Positions 16,798 through 25,877 of a stretch of DNA of 64,000 nucleotides are shown here, in pieces. Numbering within the stretch: the first letter of the stretch is position 1; the number at the start of each line of letters is the position of its first letter. Made by a program: the position numbers and the translations under genes. The stretch lies in contig NZ_CP051680.1 in NCBI RefSeq assembly GCF_012849095.1, positions 3,100,001-3,164,000 of the forward strand, written 5' to 3'. This DNA comes from Cohnella herbarum (GTDB taxonomy: Bacteria > Bacillota > Bacilli > Paenibacillales > Paenibacillaceae). The notes beneath the pieces are model-generated. The model had not been told where the DNA came from and did no database searches. It saw nothing but the letters and a program-made list of their open reading frames with translations.

Positions 16798-18579
16798 TTA
16801 ACCTTTCCAATTCGCGGATTGGAAATATTCCTTCCACCGGTCATCGACCAGTTTAACGATATCCTCGCGCGGAAACAACTCGTCCGGATATCCCGGTTTC
16901 ATCCGCGCATCGATCACGATCGGCAACCTGTAGCCGATATGATGTCTTCCCGCATCGCTAACCGCGTAAATGTCCGCGGCCGGATTAAAGCGCGTAAACG
17001 TCGCCCACAAGAATGCGGTTTGGCCGTCGGCAATATCCGCGTCATCCGCGATAACGATTAAAGGCCAAGGACTGTTTTCCTCGGATAATCGCTCCGCAAG
17101 TCTCGAGCCTAGCTCCGGATCGTCCGCATAGGAAGCCCCCTCGACGACCAGACAGCCGCGACAATACGGCTTAACCTTGTGAATACCCGGTATCGTGCCT
17201 CCCGTATATTCTCCCGGAAGCTGGCGTACGGGATCTCCGACGCCGAGCAGAACGGCTTTGCTTCCGTGGTTTAATCGAGGCCCCGTATAGTCCAACGTAT
17301 CGTGCGAAGTTTGATCGAATACGAACAAATCCTTGAACGGATCGAATCTCTCCAGAACCGTTTCCAACAGCAACGGGAAATCGGCTAAATCCATCGGCTT
17401 GTCCGTCAAGATCAAGAACTTGGTCAACGATAGCTGACCCTCTCCGAGAATCCGGAAGGCGGTGCCCAGCGCTTCCCTGGAATAGCTCTCGCGTACGACC
17501 GCTGCCGCCAACGCATGAACGCCGGTTTCCGCGTAGGCCCATAAGCTGCGCACCCCTGGCATAACCATCGGGAACGCCGGAGACAACAGTCTCTGAAGAT
17601 ATTCGCCGAGGAAATAATCTTCTTGCTTGGGTTTGCCGACAATCGTCGCCGGGTAAATCGCGTCTTTCCGGTGCCAAACGTGGTCGACTTGAAACACTGG
17701 AAAATCGTGCACCAAGGAATAGTAACCGAAATGATCTCCGAACGGACCTTCCGGTCTCCTTTCGTGAGGAAGAACCCTCCCTACGATGGCAAACTCCGCT
17801 TCCGCCGGAATCCGATGACCGCCGAGAGGGTTGTCCGCCATCGGGAGTTTCCCTCCCATAATCAATGAAGCAAGCATCAATTCGGGCATATTTTCCGGCA
17901 TCGGCGCGATTGCCGAAGCGATTAACGCCGGAGGGCCGCCTAAGAATACGGTCACGGGTAAGGCTTCTCCCCGCTTCTCCGCTTCGTGGTAATGGAATCC
18001 TCCGCCTTTATGTATTTGCCAATGCATGCCCGTCGTCCGGTCATCGAAGATTTGCATCCGATACATGCCAAGGTTATGGTTCTTGCGGTTATGCGGATGC
18101 TCCGTATAGACGAGCGGCAACGTAACGAACGGCCCTCCGTCCTCTTGCCAGCTCGTGATCGCGGGGATGCCCTCCAGGGGGCGCTCCCTCCGCGACACTT
18201 GAAGAACGGGAGCGCGTTCGCCAGGAACCTTCTTAAACCCGACCTTCATCAAGTCGAGGAACATATTCTTCTGCCCCCACAAGGCGGAGAAGGAGGGCGG
18301 CAACAACGAATCCACGGAACCGATCAATTGTTGTACCAATTGTTCCGGACGCGGCCCGAACGCGAGATCTACCCTTTTTTGGGTACCGAACAAATTCGTA
18401 ACGACGGGAAAGGTGCTTCCCTTCACGTTCGTGAACAGCAAAGCAGGACCTTCCCGCTCGATGACGCGGCGATGGATTTCCGCGATTTCCAACACGGGGT
18501 CGACGGGTGCCTCTATGATGACAAGTTCATTATTCTGACGTAATACTTCAATAAACGGCCTTAAAGAATCGAATATCAT
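16798..18579 (-). CDS. UbiD-family decarboxylase, probably for menaquinone synthesis
   Basis: A 593-residue UbiD-type decarboxylase, an enzyme class using prenylated FMN made by a UbiX partner. GMYRMQIFDDRTTGMHWQIHKGGG near 170-195 and the E/R-rich segments (RRPEGPFGDHFGYY) are typical UbiD. In organisms with the futalosine pathway such a protein (MqnL) decarboxylates the prenylated dihydroxynaphthoate; mqnE in the same window supports that role, but UbiD relatives for other aromatic acids cannot be ruled out. No ubiX or prenyltransferase gene is adjacent. A probable operon partner, ctaA, is upstream by 23 bases. Confidence 0.85.
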   Translation of the reverse strand: MIFDSLRPFIEVLRQNNELVIIEAPVDPVLEIAEIHRRVIEREGPALLFTNVKGSTFPVVTNLFGTQKRVDLAFGPRPEQLVQQLIGSVDSLLPPSFSALWGQKNMFLDLMKVGFKKVPGERAPVLQVSRRERPLEGIPAITSWQEDGGPFVTLPLVYTEHPHNRKNHNLGMYRMQIFDDRTTGMHWQIHKGGGFHYHEAEKRGEALPVTVFLGGPPALIASAIAPMPENMPELMLASLIMGGKLPMADNPLGGHRIPAEAEFAIVGRVLPHERRPEGPFGDHFGYYSLVHDFPVFQVDHVWHRKDAIYPATIVGKPKQEDYFLGEYLQRLLSPAFPMVMPGVRSLWAYAETGVHALAAAVVRESYSREALGTAFRILGEGQLSLTKFLILTDKPMDLADFPLLLETVLERFDPFKDLFVFDQTSHDTLDYTGPRLNHGSKAVLLGVGDPVRQLPGEYTGGTIPGIHKVKPYCRGCLVVEGASYADDPELGSRLAERLSEENSPWPLIVIADDADIADGQTAFLWATFTRFNPAADIYAVSDAGRHHIGYRLPIVIDARMKPGYPDELFPREDIVKLVDDRWKEYFQSANWKG

Positions 18580-18602
18580 ACGCTAACCTCCGAGTCGAGT
18601 AA

Positions 18603-19559
18603 CTAATCGCGAGAAGATTGCCTCGTTCGAATCGCCAATAATACCAGCATGCTGAAAAGCGCCGAAATGATGATCGTGTGCAATAACCCGGTAAAAATAT
18701 AGACGTCTTCATCGGTCAATGTGAACGATAGCAAACCGCCGCTGAGCACTTGCAGGAATACGAGCAATAGCGATTTGTTCGCGATCGACGTAAGCTCCGA
18801 AGCGGTTCCTGCGACTTTACGGACATAGAAAGCCAAGATCGCGACGAAGATCAGCATTAATAACGCCGCCACCCGATGAGCGAAAGCGACTCCCGTCGTG
18901 CCCGATAACTCGGGAACGATCGCGCCGTTGCACAACGGCCAGCCTTCGCAGGCGCCTCCGGCGCTCGTATGCCTGATGTAGGCTCCTAAATAGACGACGA
19001 CATAACAATAGATAAGCAAAGCTAACATGCTGCGATACAAGGCTTTAGGCAAGCTGACGGCGGCATGTTGGCCGAAACTCTTGCCTTGCGAGCTGGATTG
19101 TCCCGATTGCGGTAACGTTTGTCGTTTCGCAAGCTTATATAACAACCAGGTACAGGTGAAGGCTAACAAGGAAATTCCGAAATGGAGCGCCAAAACGAGC
19201 GATGATTGTTCCCACACGACTGCCATCGCACCCAATATGGCTTGCATGATCGTAAACAACAACGCGCCGCCCGCATATAACAAGTTTTCCTTATGGCGAG
19301 CCGGCTTCCAGAAGCGCGTAACGAGATAAGTGGCGCCGACCAGCAATCCGACAAGTCCGCTGATCATCCGATGGCTATATTCGACCATGGACTCTACCGT
19401 ATACGCGGGAACGAACTTTCCGTTGCACAAAGGCCAGTCCGTGCCGCAGCCTCGTCCGGAATCCGTGTTCGTTACTAACACGCCCGCAATAAGCACCAAA
19501 AACATTCCTATACAACTTAATAAGGTCAATAATCGATATCTCTGTGAAGTCATGCCCAT
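18603..19559 (-). CDS. ctaA: Haem A synthase
   Basis: Oxidises the C8 methyl of haem O to give haem A for the cytochrome aa3 oxidases. The protein has 318 residues and eight hydrophobic helices, with the duplicated motifs GCGTDWPLCNG near 38-48 and GGACEGWPLCNG near 190-201, and the haem-ligand histidines in EYSHRM, ALHFG, AFAHR and LLHT. The ATG at 19559 or the one at 19553 is the start. The partner ctaB lies 17 kb away instead of next to it, as it is in many Bacillales. A dyad operator lies just upstream of its promoter. Confidence 0.94.
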   Translation of the reverse strand: MGMTSQRYRLLTLLSCIGMFLVLIAGVLVTNTDSGRGCGTDWPLCNGKFVPAYTVESMVEYSHRMISGLVGLLVGATYLVTRFWKPARHKENLLYAGGALLFTIMQAILGAMAVVWEQSSLVLALHFGISLLAFTCTWLLYKLAKRQTLPQSGQSSSQGKSFGQHAAVSLPKALYRSMLALLIYCYVVVYLGAYIRHTSAGGACEGWPLCNGAIVPELSGTTGVAFAHRVAALLMLIFVAILAFYVRKVAGTASELTSIANKSLLLVFLQVLSGGLLSFTLTDEDVYIFTGLLHTIIISALFSMLVLLAIRTRQSSRD

Positions 19560-19600
19560 CCCCGATTTCTTGTGAAAGTTGGCGCAAGGGGCCAGTTCCC

Positions 19601-19646
19601 ATTATACCGAACCCCAACTTTCAAAGCCATGTTCAATATGTGAACA
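19601..19646 (-). promoter_or_regulatory. ctaA promoter with upstream dyad operator
   Basis: A perfect TATAAT (19606-19601, minus strand) has no good -35 box; the 17-base position reads TGGCTT. Directly upstream lies the dyad TGTTCA-N5-TGAACA (19630-19646), centred near -44 from the predicted start. The placement suggests an activator site. The regulator is unknown; ResD is a candidate because it activates ctaA in B. subtilis, though this is not its known motif. Confidence 0.5.
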
Positions 19647-19705
19647 ATGGAAGCTCGCAGGGTTTAGCCATATTATTGCCTAATTTGGCTTTAACGCTCC
19701 CCCTA

Positions 19706-19745
19706 GACAAAGAACCTCTCTTATCGCCGATGCGGTAAGAGAGGT
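19706..19745 (-). terminator. Terminator after the thioredoxin-like gene
   Basis: ACCTCTCTTA pairs with TAAGAGAGGT (10 bp, 12-base loop), followed on the minus strand by TCTTTGTCT. It lies 17 bases beyond the stop of the thioredoxin gene. Confidence 0.65.
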
Positions 19746-19761
19746 CTTATGTTTTCGATTC

Positions 19762-20112
19762 TTATTTGTTGCTCGCCAACGCAGCCGATACCTCGACCGC
19801 CCTGTCCAAAAATCGTTCGATTTCTTCGCGGGTTTTGCGAAGCTTGCTGACGAACCTGACGAGTTCCTCGCCTTTACGAAATGCGATAAAACTCGGAATG
19901 CCTAGAATATTCAGTTCGCTGCATAGGGCCTCCATATCGTCGCGGTCGATTTCCACCATTTTCAACCTGTCCGCGTACGCAGCCTCAACGTCGGCGATGA
20001 AGGGATCGATAAAGTGACAATCCTTACACCATGTCGTCTTAAAAATAGCGACCGTCAACCGGTCCTCAGCGATTTGTTCCCGAAACGCGGCTTCATCCGT
20101 AATCCGTTGCAT
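19762..20112 (-). CDS. Thioredoxin-family protein
   Basis: A 116-residue cytoplasmic thioredoxin-fold protein with active site TTWCKDCHFIDP (CxxC with Lys-Asp between) near residues 27-37 and the cis-proline loop LGIPSF. It resembles the YtpP/YdbP class rather than TrxA. There is no signal peptide. The start is the ATG at 20112, with AAAGGTGG upstream; an in-frame GTG at 20124 overlaps that site. It follows the lipoprotein gene by 70 bases and ends at a terminator. Confidence 0.85.
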   Translation of the reverse strand: MQRITDEAAFREQIAEDRLTVAIFKTTWCKDCHFIDPFIADVEAAYADRLKMVEIDRDDMEALCSELNILGIPSFIAFRKGEELVRFVSKLRKTREEIERFLDRAVEVSAALASNK

Positions 20113-20181
20113 CGTTTTCCCCACCTTTCATTCACTCTTGACGTCATTATAATCGCTTGCGCCGGGTTGATCAAAAAGCCG

Positions 20182-21741
20182 TTACAAATCCCTTGTCACC
20201 TTCAGGATAAGCTCGCCGTCCTCGAGCTCCTCAATCGTGTATTCCGCGCCAAGAATACCTAATAAATCATCTGCCGACATATAGGAGATCGGCCCGTCCG
20301 CGAACACCTCATGCGCCAGCGTTATCGGCTTTTCGTTAACCTTCGCCTCCGCCGAACCTAAATGAAGATCGATCGCTTGCCCCGTCGCGGGATCGTGGAC
20401 GCGAATTTCCCCTTTGCCGGAAGTTACGATTAGTCGCCCCCCGAAGTCCTCCATAATCGCTCTTATCGGCACGAACGCAATTCCGTCCGAATCGACAATG
20501 AAGGGGATCCCCCACTCGCTGCTTAGTTCGAACGATTGATCGTCCGCTTTGAAATCGTTTTTGAGAATCCCGTACAGCGCAGAATCTTCCTCGAACAGCC
20601 TTACGACTTGGAACGGCTCCATTCCAAACAGGGAGTCAAACGTCAGGGCGTTCAACGGAATCTGTACTGCTGGAATATCTATCTCCCCGTTCACGTTCCA
20701 CATCTCGTTGTCGCTGCGAATCCGAATACTCTTCACGGGACTTTCTTCATCCAAGAAAGCCGCCGGAGCGATAATGATTTCTATCGAGGATTTACGCAGG
20801 CGCAACGAATCGTCGACGAACAGATCCGCTTTAGCCGTTATTCCTTTATCGAAGATTTCTTTCCATTCTTCTTGCTTGCTCGCTTCCGTCAATTCTTTCT
20901 GCGCTTCCTCCATTAGCGGGAATAGCTCGTTCACGGCTTCTTCGATCGCCGCTTCGCTATCGAATTGTTCTTCGAGCAATTCTTCTCCGCCGAACGCTTC
21001 TTTTATCTCGGGCGGGAGCTCCTTCATCCATTGAAGCACCCCCTGCAACGTCGCGCGGAAACCTTCCTTGTCCTTGATCAGATTGTCGAGATAGACGGGA
21101 ATCCATTCGCCGAGCTGTTCACCGTTTATCTCCGCGTGAACCTTCGTTAAGTCCGTCGATACGCCGTGAATCGGCAAAGATATCCGATCTACGGAAATAA
21201 CCGGCGGATTCGGCAGCCCCTTCACGAAATATGCCCCGACGTTCTTGATCAGTTGGCGCGCGGAATCCGTTAACGCCTGTTCCAGATTATCCGAATCGCT
21301 TCCGAACGCGGAGCCCAATCCCAAAGTCGAACCCAGTTGGGAAATGTCCAAGACAAACGGGCGTTTCGCGCCTCCTATATCGAATCTTAAAGCCTTCTTG
21401 TCCGTATGCAGCGTAAACGGAATATCCCCTTTACCGAAGCTAAATACTCCGGTCATCCATAGGTTTCCTTTGTCGTCGGTTTTGGAATGGGAAATATTCA
21501 ATGAGATCTTCTTCATTGCATTTAATAAAGCGGTTACCTCGGCATCCTCTTCGGACAACAGCTTATCGTTAAACTCCAGCTCCAGCTCGAATAGCTGCGA
21601 CTGCTCTTGCCCCGAAACATCCAACTGCTTCATAATCATATCGTTGAGGTTTAACCCTCCGACCGATTGGCAACCGACGATGATGGCTAACAATAACGTA
21701 CCCAGCAAAACTCCGAATTTCTTGACGGACCGTCTACTCAC
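20182..21741 (-). CDS. Secreted lipoprotein with copper-amine-oxidase-like domain
   Basis: A 519-residue protein with a lipoprotein signal (LLLAIIVGC, lipid Cys24). The middle is long, acidic and helical (LLEEQFDSEAAIEEAVNELF region). The C-terminal 100 residues (VPIRAIMEDFGG and later YMSADDLLGILGA) match the copper-amine-oxidase N-terminal-like stalk domain that is very common on Paenibacillus surface proteins. It is not an oxidase. The function is unknown; a cell-surface or wall-interaction role is inferred. The gene is flanked by a MurJ-type flippase gene on the same strand. Confidence 0.75.
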   Translation of the reverse strand: MSRRSVKKFGVLLGTLLLAIIVGCQSVGGLNLNDMIMKQLDVSGQEQSQLFELELEFNDKLLSEEDAEVTALLNAMKKISLNISHSKTDDKGNLWMTGVFSFGKGDIPFTLHTDKKALRFDIGGAKRPFVLDISQLGSTLGLGSAFGSDSDNLEQALTDSARQLIKNVGAYFVKGLPNPPVISVDRISLPIHGVSTDLTKVHAEINGEQLGEWIPVYLDNLIKDKEGFRATLQGVLQWMKELPPEIKEAFGGEELLEEQFDSEAAIEEAVNELFPLMEEAQKELTEASKQEEWKEIFDKGITAKADLFVDDSLRLRKSSIEIIIAPAAFLDEESPVKSIRIRSDNEMWNVNGEIDIPAVQIPLNALTFDSLFGMEPFQVVRLFEEDSALYGILKNDFKADDQSFELSSEWGIPFIVDSDGIAFVPIRAIMEDFGGRLIVTSGKGEIRVHDPATGQAIDLHLGSAEAKVNEKPITLAHEVFADGPISYMSADDLLGILGAEYTIEELEDGELILKVTRDL

Positions 21742-21849
21742 TTATAATCTCTCCCCTTTACACTTCTGTAAGACTTATGCATAGTCCGAAGACTTGTGCC
21801 CTTTAATTTCGACGCGGGTAATGAAAATCCTGCCATACCTATCCGTTAA

Positions 21850-21896
21850 CAAACAAAACCGGCTGTAAGTCCGCGAATCGGACTTTACCGCCGGTT
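21850..21896 (-). terminator. Rho-independent terminator after the flippase gene
   Basis: AACCGGC and GCCGGTT flank an inner stem GTAAAGTCCG / CGGACTTAC; TTTTGTTTGTT follows on the minus strand. Confidence 0.8.
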
Positions 21897-21917
21897 ATAG
21901 ATGTTCCGTTATATGGC

Positions 21918-23543
21918 TTAACCTGCCGTGCTTTTTGAGCGAAGCTTCATGAAAGGCGCCAATAAACGGCGGACGGGACGAGGATAAGTCGCGACCTCCT
22001 CGGCGGTTACGACGCGCATGTACACGAGCAACGCCGGATAGAGCACCGCTAGTACGCCTCCCATCACCGCGCACGAGAGGAAGAACGCCAGCTTGTCAGG
22101 GAGTCCCTCGCCGATGGCCAGTATCGCCCACTCTACGAAAGCAATAGCGGCCGCTACGATCCCCGAAGCCGACAGGAAGCCGATCCAACGCCCACCGAGC
22201 AACTTGAACTTGGATCTCTTGCGCAAGCTGAGAATGTTGAAGGACAAAGCCCATATAAAACATAGGGTCGTTCCGGCGATAATTCCGTATACCCCGAACA
22301 CCGGGGCTAGCGCGAAGCTCAGAACGATCTTAAGAAGTACCCCGGTAATCGCATGCATAGTTGCTTTCTTCGGTTCCCCGATTCCCAGCAAAATCGAGTT
22401 CGTTACCATCATGCCGATCTGGAATAACGTACCTAAAGTCAGCATCGCGACGACCGCGCTTCCGGTCGCGTTCTCGAACAATAAACCGTTAACGCTATAA
22501 GCACCGATACCGAGCAGCAACACGACCGGCATTCCGCTGAAGAGAGCGATTCTGACCGCAAGCGAAGCTTGATGGCCGACCCGAGCACTATCTCCTACCG
22601 CGTGGGCGGACGAGATGAGCGGAATGATCGACTGGCTGAGCGCCACGGCTAGGATGATCGGGATACCCGCGATCGATTGCGCGTTCATTCCGTACACCGC
22701 GGTCCAATGGTTAATCGTCTCCGCATCGTAATGTCCGACCGTTAGCGATTTGATCATAAAATTGTCCATCGTGTATAACAACTGAACCGTAATCGCGGTC
22801 ATGACGATCGGAATGGACAAGTTGAAGAGCTCGCGATAAATCGTCCGCAAACGGAGTCTTTTCGAAGTATCCTTCTGAATTTGCGGCTCAAGCCGGTCGC
22901 TGACTTTTAGTTTTCGAGCGTAATACAGCATAACCGCAAATGCCCCGATGCTTCCGAACACGCTGCCTAACGAAGCTCCGGATGCGATTCCTTGCTGATC
23001 CGTCTTGTCTATGGAATATAAGGCATAAGCGATAATAACCGCGGCGAATACCCGAAGGATCTGTTCTACGATTTGCGAAATCCCGCCAGCGGTCATGAAC
23101 TGACGCCCTTGGAAATAGCCTCTCATCATGGCGATCATCGGGAACAGGAGCAAAGAGGGCGCTATCGCCCTGATCGCCGACGCGGCCTCGGGCTCTTTCA
23201 GAATCGTATCCGCGACGAAAGGAGCGACTACCCATAATCCGATCGTAATGATTACGCCCGCCGCCGCTCCGAACAGCATCGCGGCGCGATAAACCTGTTG
23301 CGCCTCCATCACGCGGCCTACGGCATACCGACCGGACACCATTTTGCTTACGGCGCTAGGAATGCCGGCAGTCGCCACGATAAGCAATAATAAATAAATG
23401 TTGTTCGCGACGTTGTAATAAATATTTCCTAAGTCGTTCAGAAGATAATCGAGCGGTACGCGTTGGAAAATGCCCAACGCCCGCGCCACGAGCGCGGCAG
23501 CCGCGAGGATAAGCGTACTTTTGAGTAACGTGTCTTTTTTCAA
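21918..23543 (-). CDS. MurJ/YtgP/SpoVB-family lipid flippase
   Basis: A 541-residue polytopic protein of about 14 helices in the MVF/MOP exporter superfamily. The start (LLKSTLILAAAALVARALGIFQRVPLD), GIPSAVSKMVSGRYA and MRGYFQGRQFMTAGGISQIVEQ are typical of YtgP/SpoVB proteins, which flip lipid II or related wall precursors across the membrane. I cannot decide between a general lipid II flippase (YtgP) and the sporulation-specific SpoVB; the genomic context favours YtgP. It lies upstream of the lipoprotein gene on the same strand, with a terminator between. Confidence 0.85.
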   Translation of the reverse strand: MKKDTLLKSTLILAAAALVARALGIFQRVPLDYLLNDLGNIYYNVANNIYLLLLIVATAGIPSAVSKMVSGRYAVGRVMEAQQVYRAAMLFGAAAGVIITIGLWVVAPFVADTILKEPEAASAIRAIAPSLLLFPMIAMMRGYFQGRQFMTAGGISQIVEQILRVFAAVIIAYALYSIDKTDQQGIASGASLGSVFGSIGAFAVMLYYARKLKVSDRLEPQIQKDTSKRLRLRTIYRELFNLSIPIVMTAITVQLLYTMDNFMIKSLTVGHYDAETINHWTAVYGMNAQSIAGIPIILAVALSQSIIPLISSAHAVGDSARVGHQASLAVRIALFSGMPVVLLLGIGAYSVNGLLFENATGSAVVAMLTLGTLFQIGMMVTNSILLGIGEPKKATMHAITGVLLKIVLSFALAPVFGVYGIIAGTTLCFIWALSFNILSLRKRSKFKLLGGRWIGFLSASGIVAAAIAFVEWAILAIGEGLPDKLAFFLSCAVMGGVLAVLYPALLVYMRVVTAEEVATYPRPVRRLLAPFMKLRSKSTAG

Positions 23544-23624
23544 GGGAACCTCTTCGGAATGAGTTAATTATTCGGTTCAAAGCGGAATTTATTGCCTCTC
23601 GCGGAATATCGGGCGGGAAACCTC

Positions 23625-24110
23625 TTAATTCGTAACTAACCAAATGACGAAGATTACGATCATTCCCGCTTGCAAGAAGATCTTGACGATCGTGCTCGTG
23701 AATAAGCCGACCAGCGAGCCCCAGCCGACTTTGACCGACCGGCTCATGTCCGAGCCATGGATCAATTCGCCTAGCACCGCTCCGGCAAACGGACCGATAA
23801 TCAGACCGAACGCCGGAATCACGAACGGACCGATCAGAATTCCGATCGTGCTTCCGATGACGGATGCCCGGGAGCCCCCGAACTTCTTGACGCCCCAGGC
23901 GTTGACCATGTAATCGGCCACGAACAGAATAACGACGATAATCGTTTGAATGCACCAGAACCAGAATCCGAACGGCTCGAATGAGAAGAACCAACCATAG
24001 ATGAAAAAAGCCGCATAAATCGCTAAAGCACCCGGTAAAATGGGGTAAACCGCTCCGGCCATCCCTACTACGAACAATGCCGAAATGATGACCCAACCCA
24101 ATATGTCCAT
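23625..24110 (-). CDS. DUF456 membrane protein
   Basis: A 161-residue membrane protein with four or five helices. The pattern GMAGAVYPILPGALAIYAAFF at the N-terminus and GIIIGPFAGAVLGELIHG-like segment near residue 110 fit DUF456 (B. subtilis YqgC). The function is unknown. It begins four bases after the HAD phosphatase stop, so the two are translationally linked. Confidence 0.82.
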   Translation of the reverse strand: MDILGWVIISALFVVGMAGAVYPILPGALAIYAAFFIYGWFFSFEPFGFWFWCIQTIIVVILFVADYMVNAWGVKKFGGSRASVIGSTIGILIGPFVIPAFGLIIGPFAGAVLGELIHGSDMSRSVKVGWGSLVGLFTSTIVKIFLQAGMIVIFVIWLVTN

Positions 24111-24114
24111 TCGA

Positions 24115-24870
24115 TCACTTCCTCAGTACATAGTTCTGGATGACCTGCGCAACGCCATGCTCTTGGTTGCTTCCCGTTACGACGTTAGCCGCAAGCTTGA
24201 CTTCGTCTTGAGCGTTCCCCATCGCTACGCCGAGACCGACGGCGCGAATCGCGGCAATATCGTTTAAGCTATCTCCGACGGCAACCACTTCGGACATTTC
24301 ATAACCTAACATCCGGCAAACTTCCATAAGCGCGGTCGCTTTCGATACCCCGGTCGGGTTGATTTCGATGTTGAACGGAGAAGAGTTGGTAAGCTCCAGG
24401 CCGTCCCAAGTTTGGATCTCCTTCAGGATTTCGCCAAGGCTTTGCACGTCCTCGGTATAATAGCCGAATTTCAACCAATCGCTCGCAATGGTGTCTCCGA
24501 CCCAACGTTCCTTATTATAAATATCCACGGTCGTATAACCCCAATACCAGACATCGGGATATTGCTCCGCGAGCGCGTGAAGCTTCATCACCTTACTGGA
24601 GTCAAGCAACGTTCGCCGGTGCAACGAATGGGGCTTCGTCCAAATTTCTCCCCCGTTCACCGTAATCATCGGCGATTCCAAACCGAGCTTCTCCGCGATC
24701 GGAAGCGCGCTATTGAACCCGCGCCCCGTCGACACGCACACGGTAACGCCTGCGTCTACGGCATGCTTCACCCATTCCGCGTTCGTATCGCTGATCTCGC
24801 TTGATTCGTTCAATAAAGTGCCGTCTAAATCCAAAGCCAATAAGCGGTATTGTCCTCTCTCGTATGCCAA
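24115..24870 (-). CDS. Cof-type HAD-IIB phosphatase
   Basis: A 251-residue haloacid dehalogenase-type phosphatase, class IIB. Motif I is LLALDLDGTLLN near residue 10-21, motif II VCVSTGRGF, motif III Lys before ATALMEVCR, and motif IV VVAVGDSLNDIAAI near 205. Substrates of Cof proteins are usually sugar phosphates or flavin nucleotides and cannot be predicted. The start is TTG at 24870 with a weak GGAG upstream. It follows the metal transporter operon but is separated from it by a strong terminator. Confidence 0.85.
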   Translation of the reverse strand: MAYERGQYRLLALDLDGTLLNESSEISDTNAEWVKHAVDAGVTVCVSTGRGFNSALPIAEKLGLESPMITVNGGEIWTKPHSLHRRTLLDSSKVMKLHALAEQYPDVWYWGYTTVDIYNKERWVGDTIASDWLKFGYYTEDVQSLGEILKEIQTWDGLELTNSSPFNIEINPTGVSKATALMEVCRMLGYEMSEVVAVGDSLNDIAAIRAVGLGVAMGNAQDEVKLAANVVTGSNQEHGVAQVIQNYVLRK

Positions 24871-24948
24871 CTTTCATTCCACTCCCTGCTGCCGTCATCC
24901 ATATGTAATTCAACGTCATTCTATCACATTTCGACCCCGAATCGAAAT

Positions 24949-24985
24949 TTAAAAGGCTGAACGGAAACGTTCTCCGTTCAGCCTT
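24949..24985 (-). terminator. Rho-independent terminator of the mnt operon
   Basis: AAGGCTGAACGG and CCGTTCAGCCTT form a perfect 12-bp stem with a 9-base loop, followed by TTTT on the minus strand, eight bases after the last permease gene. Confidence 0.9.
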
Positions 24986-24992
24986 AAGGCTA

Positions 24993-25877
24993 TTAATAAG
25001 CTTCGCCGGCTACGGACGCCCGTTGCCTTAGCTTGCGAGTAACGAACCCGTGCGATGGCGAGAAGAGGAATGCGAGCAAGAAGATAAGTCCGGCAACGCA
25101 GACCATACAGCCCGCGATCGAAGCATCCAGCATAGCCGCGACGTAATAACCCGCAACGGAGCTGATGACTCCGATAACCACGCTTAAACCGATCATCGTG
25201 CCTAATCTGTCCGTTAACAAGTAAGCGGCGGATGGAGGAACGATAAGCAAGCCGACCACGAGGATGGCTCCTACGCTTTCGAAAGAGCTTACCGTTGCCA
25301 TGGAAACCAATCCCATGAGTACGTAATGGAACAAAGCAACCGGTATGCCGATCGCCGCCGCCAGTGCCGGATCGAAAGCGCATATCTTAAATTGCTTGTA
25401 GAACAACCCGATAAGCGCCACGATAATGAACAACGTAATTCCAAGCAGCCAGACGGCTTTCGGTCCTAGCTCCACGCCGCCCAGGATTAACGGGTTCCAC
25501 TGAACATAAGCGATTTCCCCATAAAGCACGCAATCCAGATCCAAATCGACCTGTTGAGCGTTGAGGCTAACAAGAAGCACGCCCGCGGCGAACATCGAGG
25601 TAAAGACGACTCCGATGGACGCGTCGTTCTGAACGCCGCTCTGCTGGAACATCTGGATCAGGAACACCGTCACGAAACCGATGAGCGCCGCCCCGAACAG
25701 CATGAAGAAGGAATCCCTGGAACCGCTGACCAAGAACGCGATCACGATGCCCGGAAGCACGGAATGGCTAATCGCGTCTCCGATGAGAGCCATGCGGCGC
25801 AAAATAAGGAAGCATCCTAGAATCCCGCAACACGTTGCGACCAAGGCTCCCGTCAACATAATCCAAAATCCGCTCAT
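24993..25877 (-). CDS. mntD: Manganese/zinc ABC transporter permease MntD
   Basis: A 294-residue permease of the ABC-3 (metal) family with about eight helices; GDAISHSVLPGIVIAFL near residue 33 and the loop GVQNDASIGVVFTSMFAAG are family signatures. The ATG at 25877 overlaps the mntC stop in an ATGA arrangement, so the longer frame to 26087 is not used. It pairs with MntC as a heterodimeric channel. Confidence 0.9.
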   Translation of the reverse strand: MSGFWIMLTGALVATCCGILGCFLILRRMALIGDAISHSVLPGIVIAFLVSGSRDSFFMLFGAALIGFVTVFLIQMFQQSGVQNDASIGVVFTSMFAAGVLLVSLNAQQVDLDLDCVLYGEIAYVQWNPLILGGVELGPKAVWLLGITLFIIVALIGLFYKQFKICAFDPALAAAIGIPVALFHYVLMGLVSMATVSSFESVGAILVVGLLIVPPSAAYLLTDRLGTMIGLSVVIGVISSVAGYYVAAMLDASIAGCMVCVAGLIFLLAFLFSPSHGFVTRKLRQRASVAGEAY

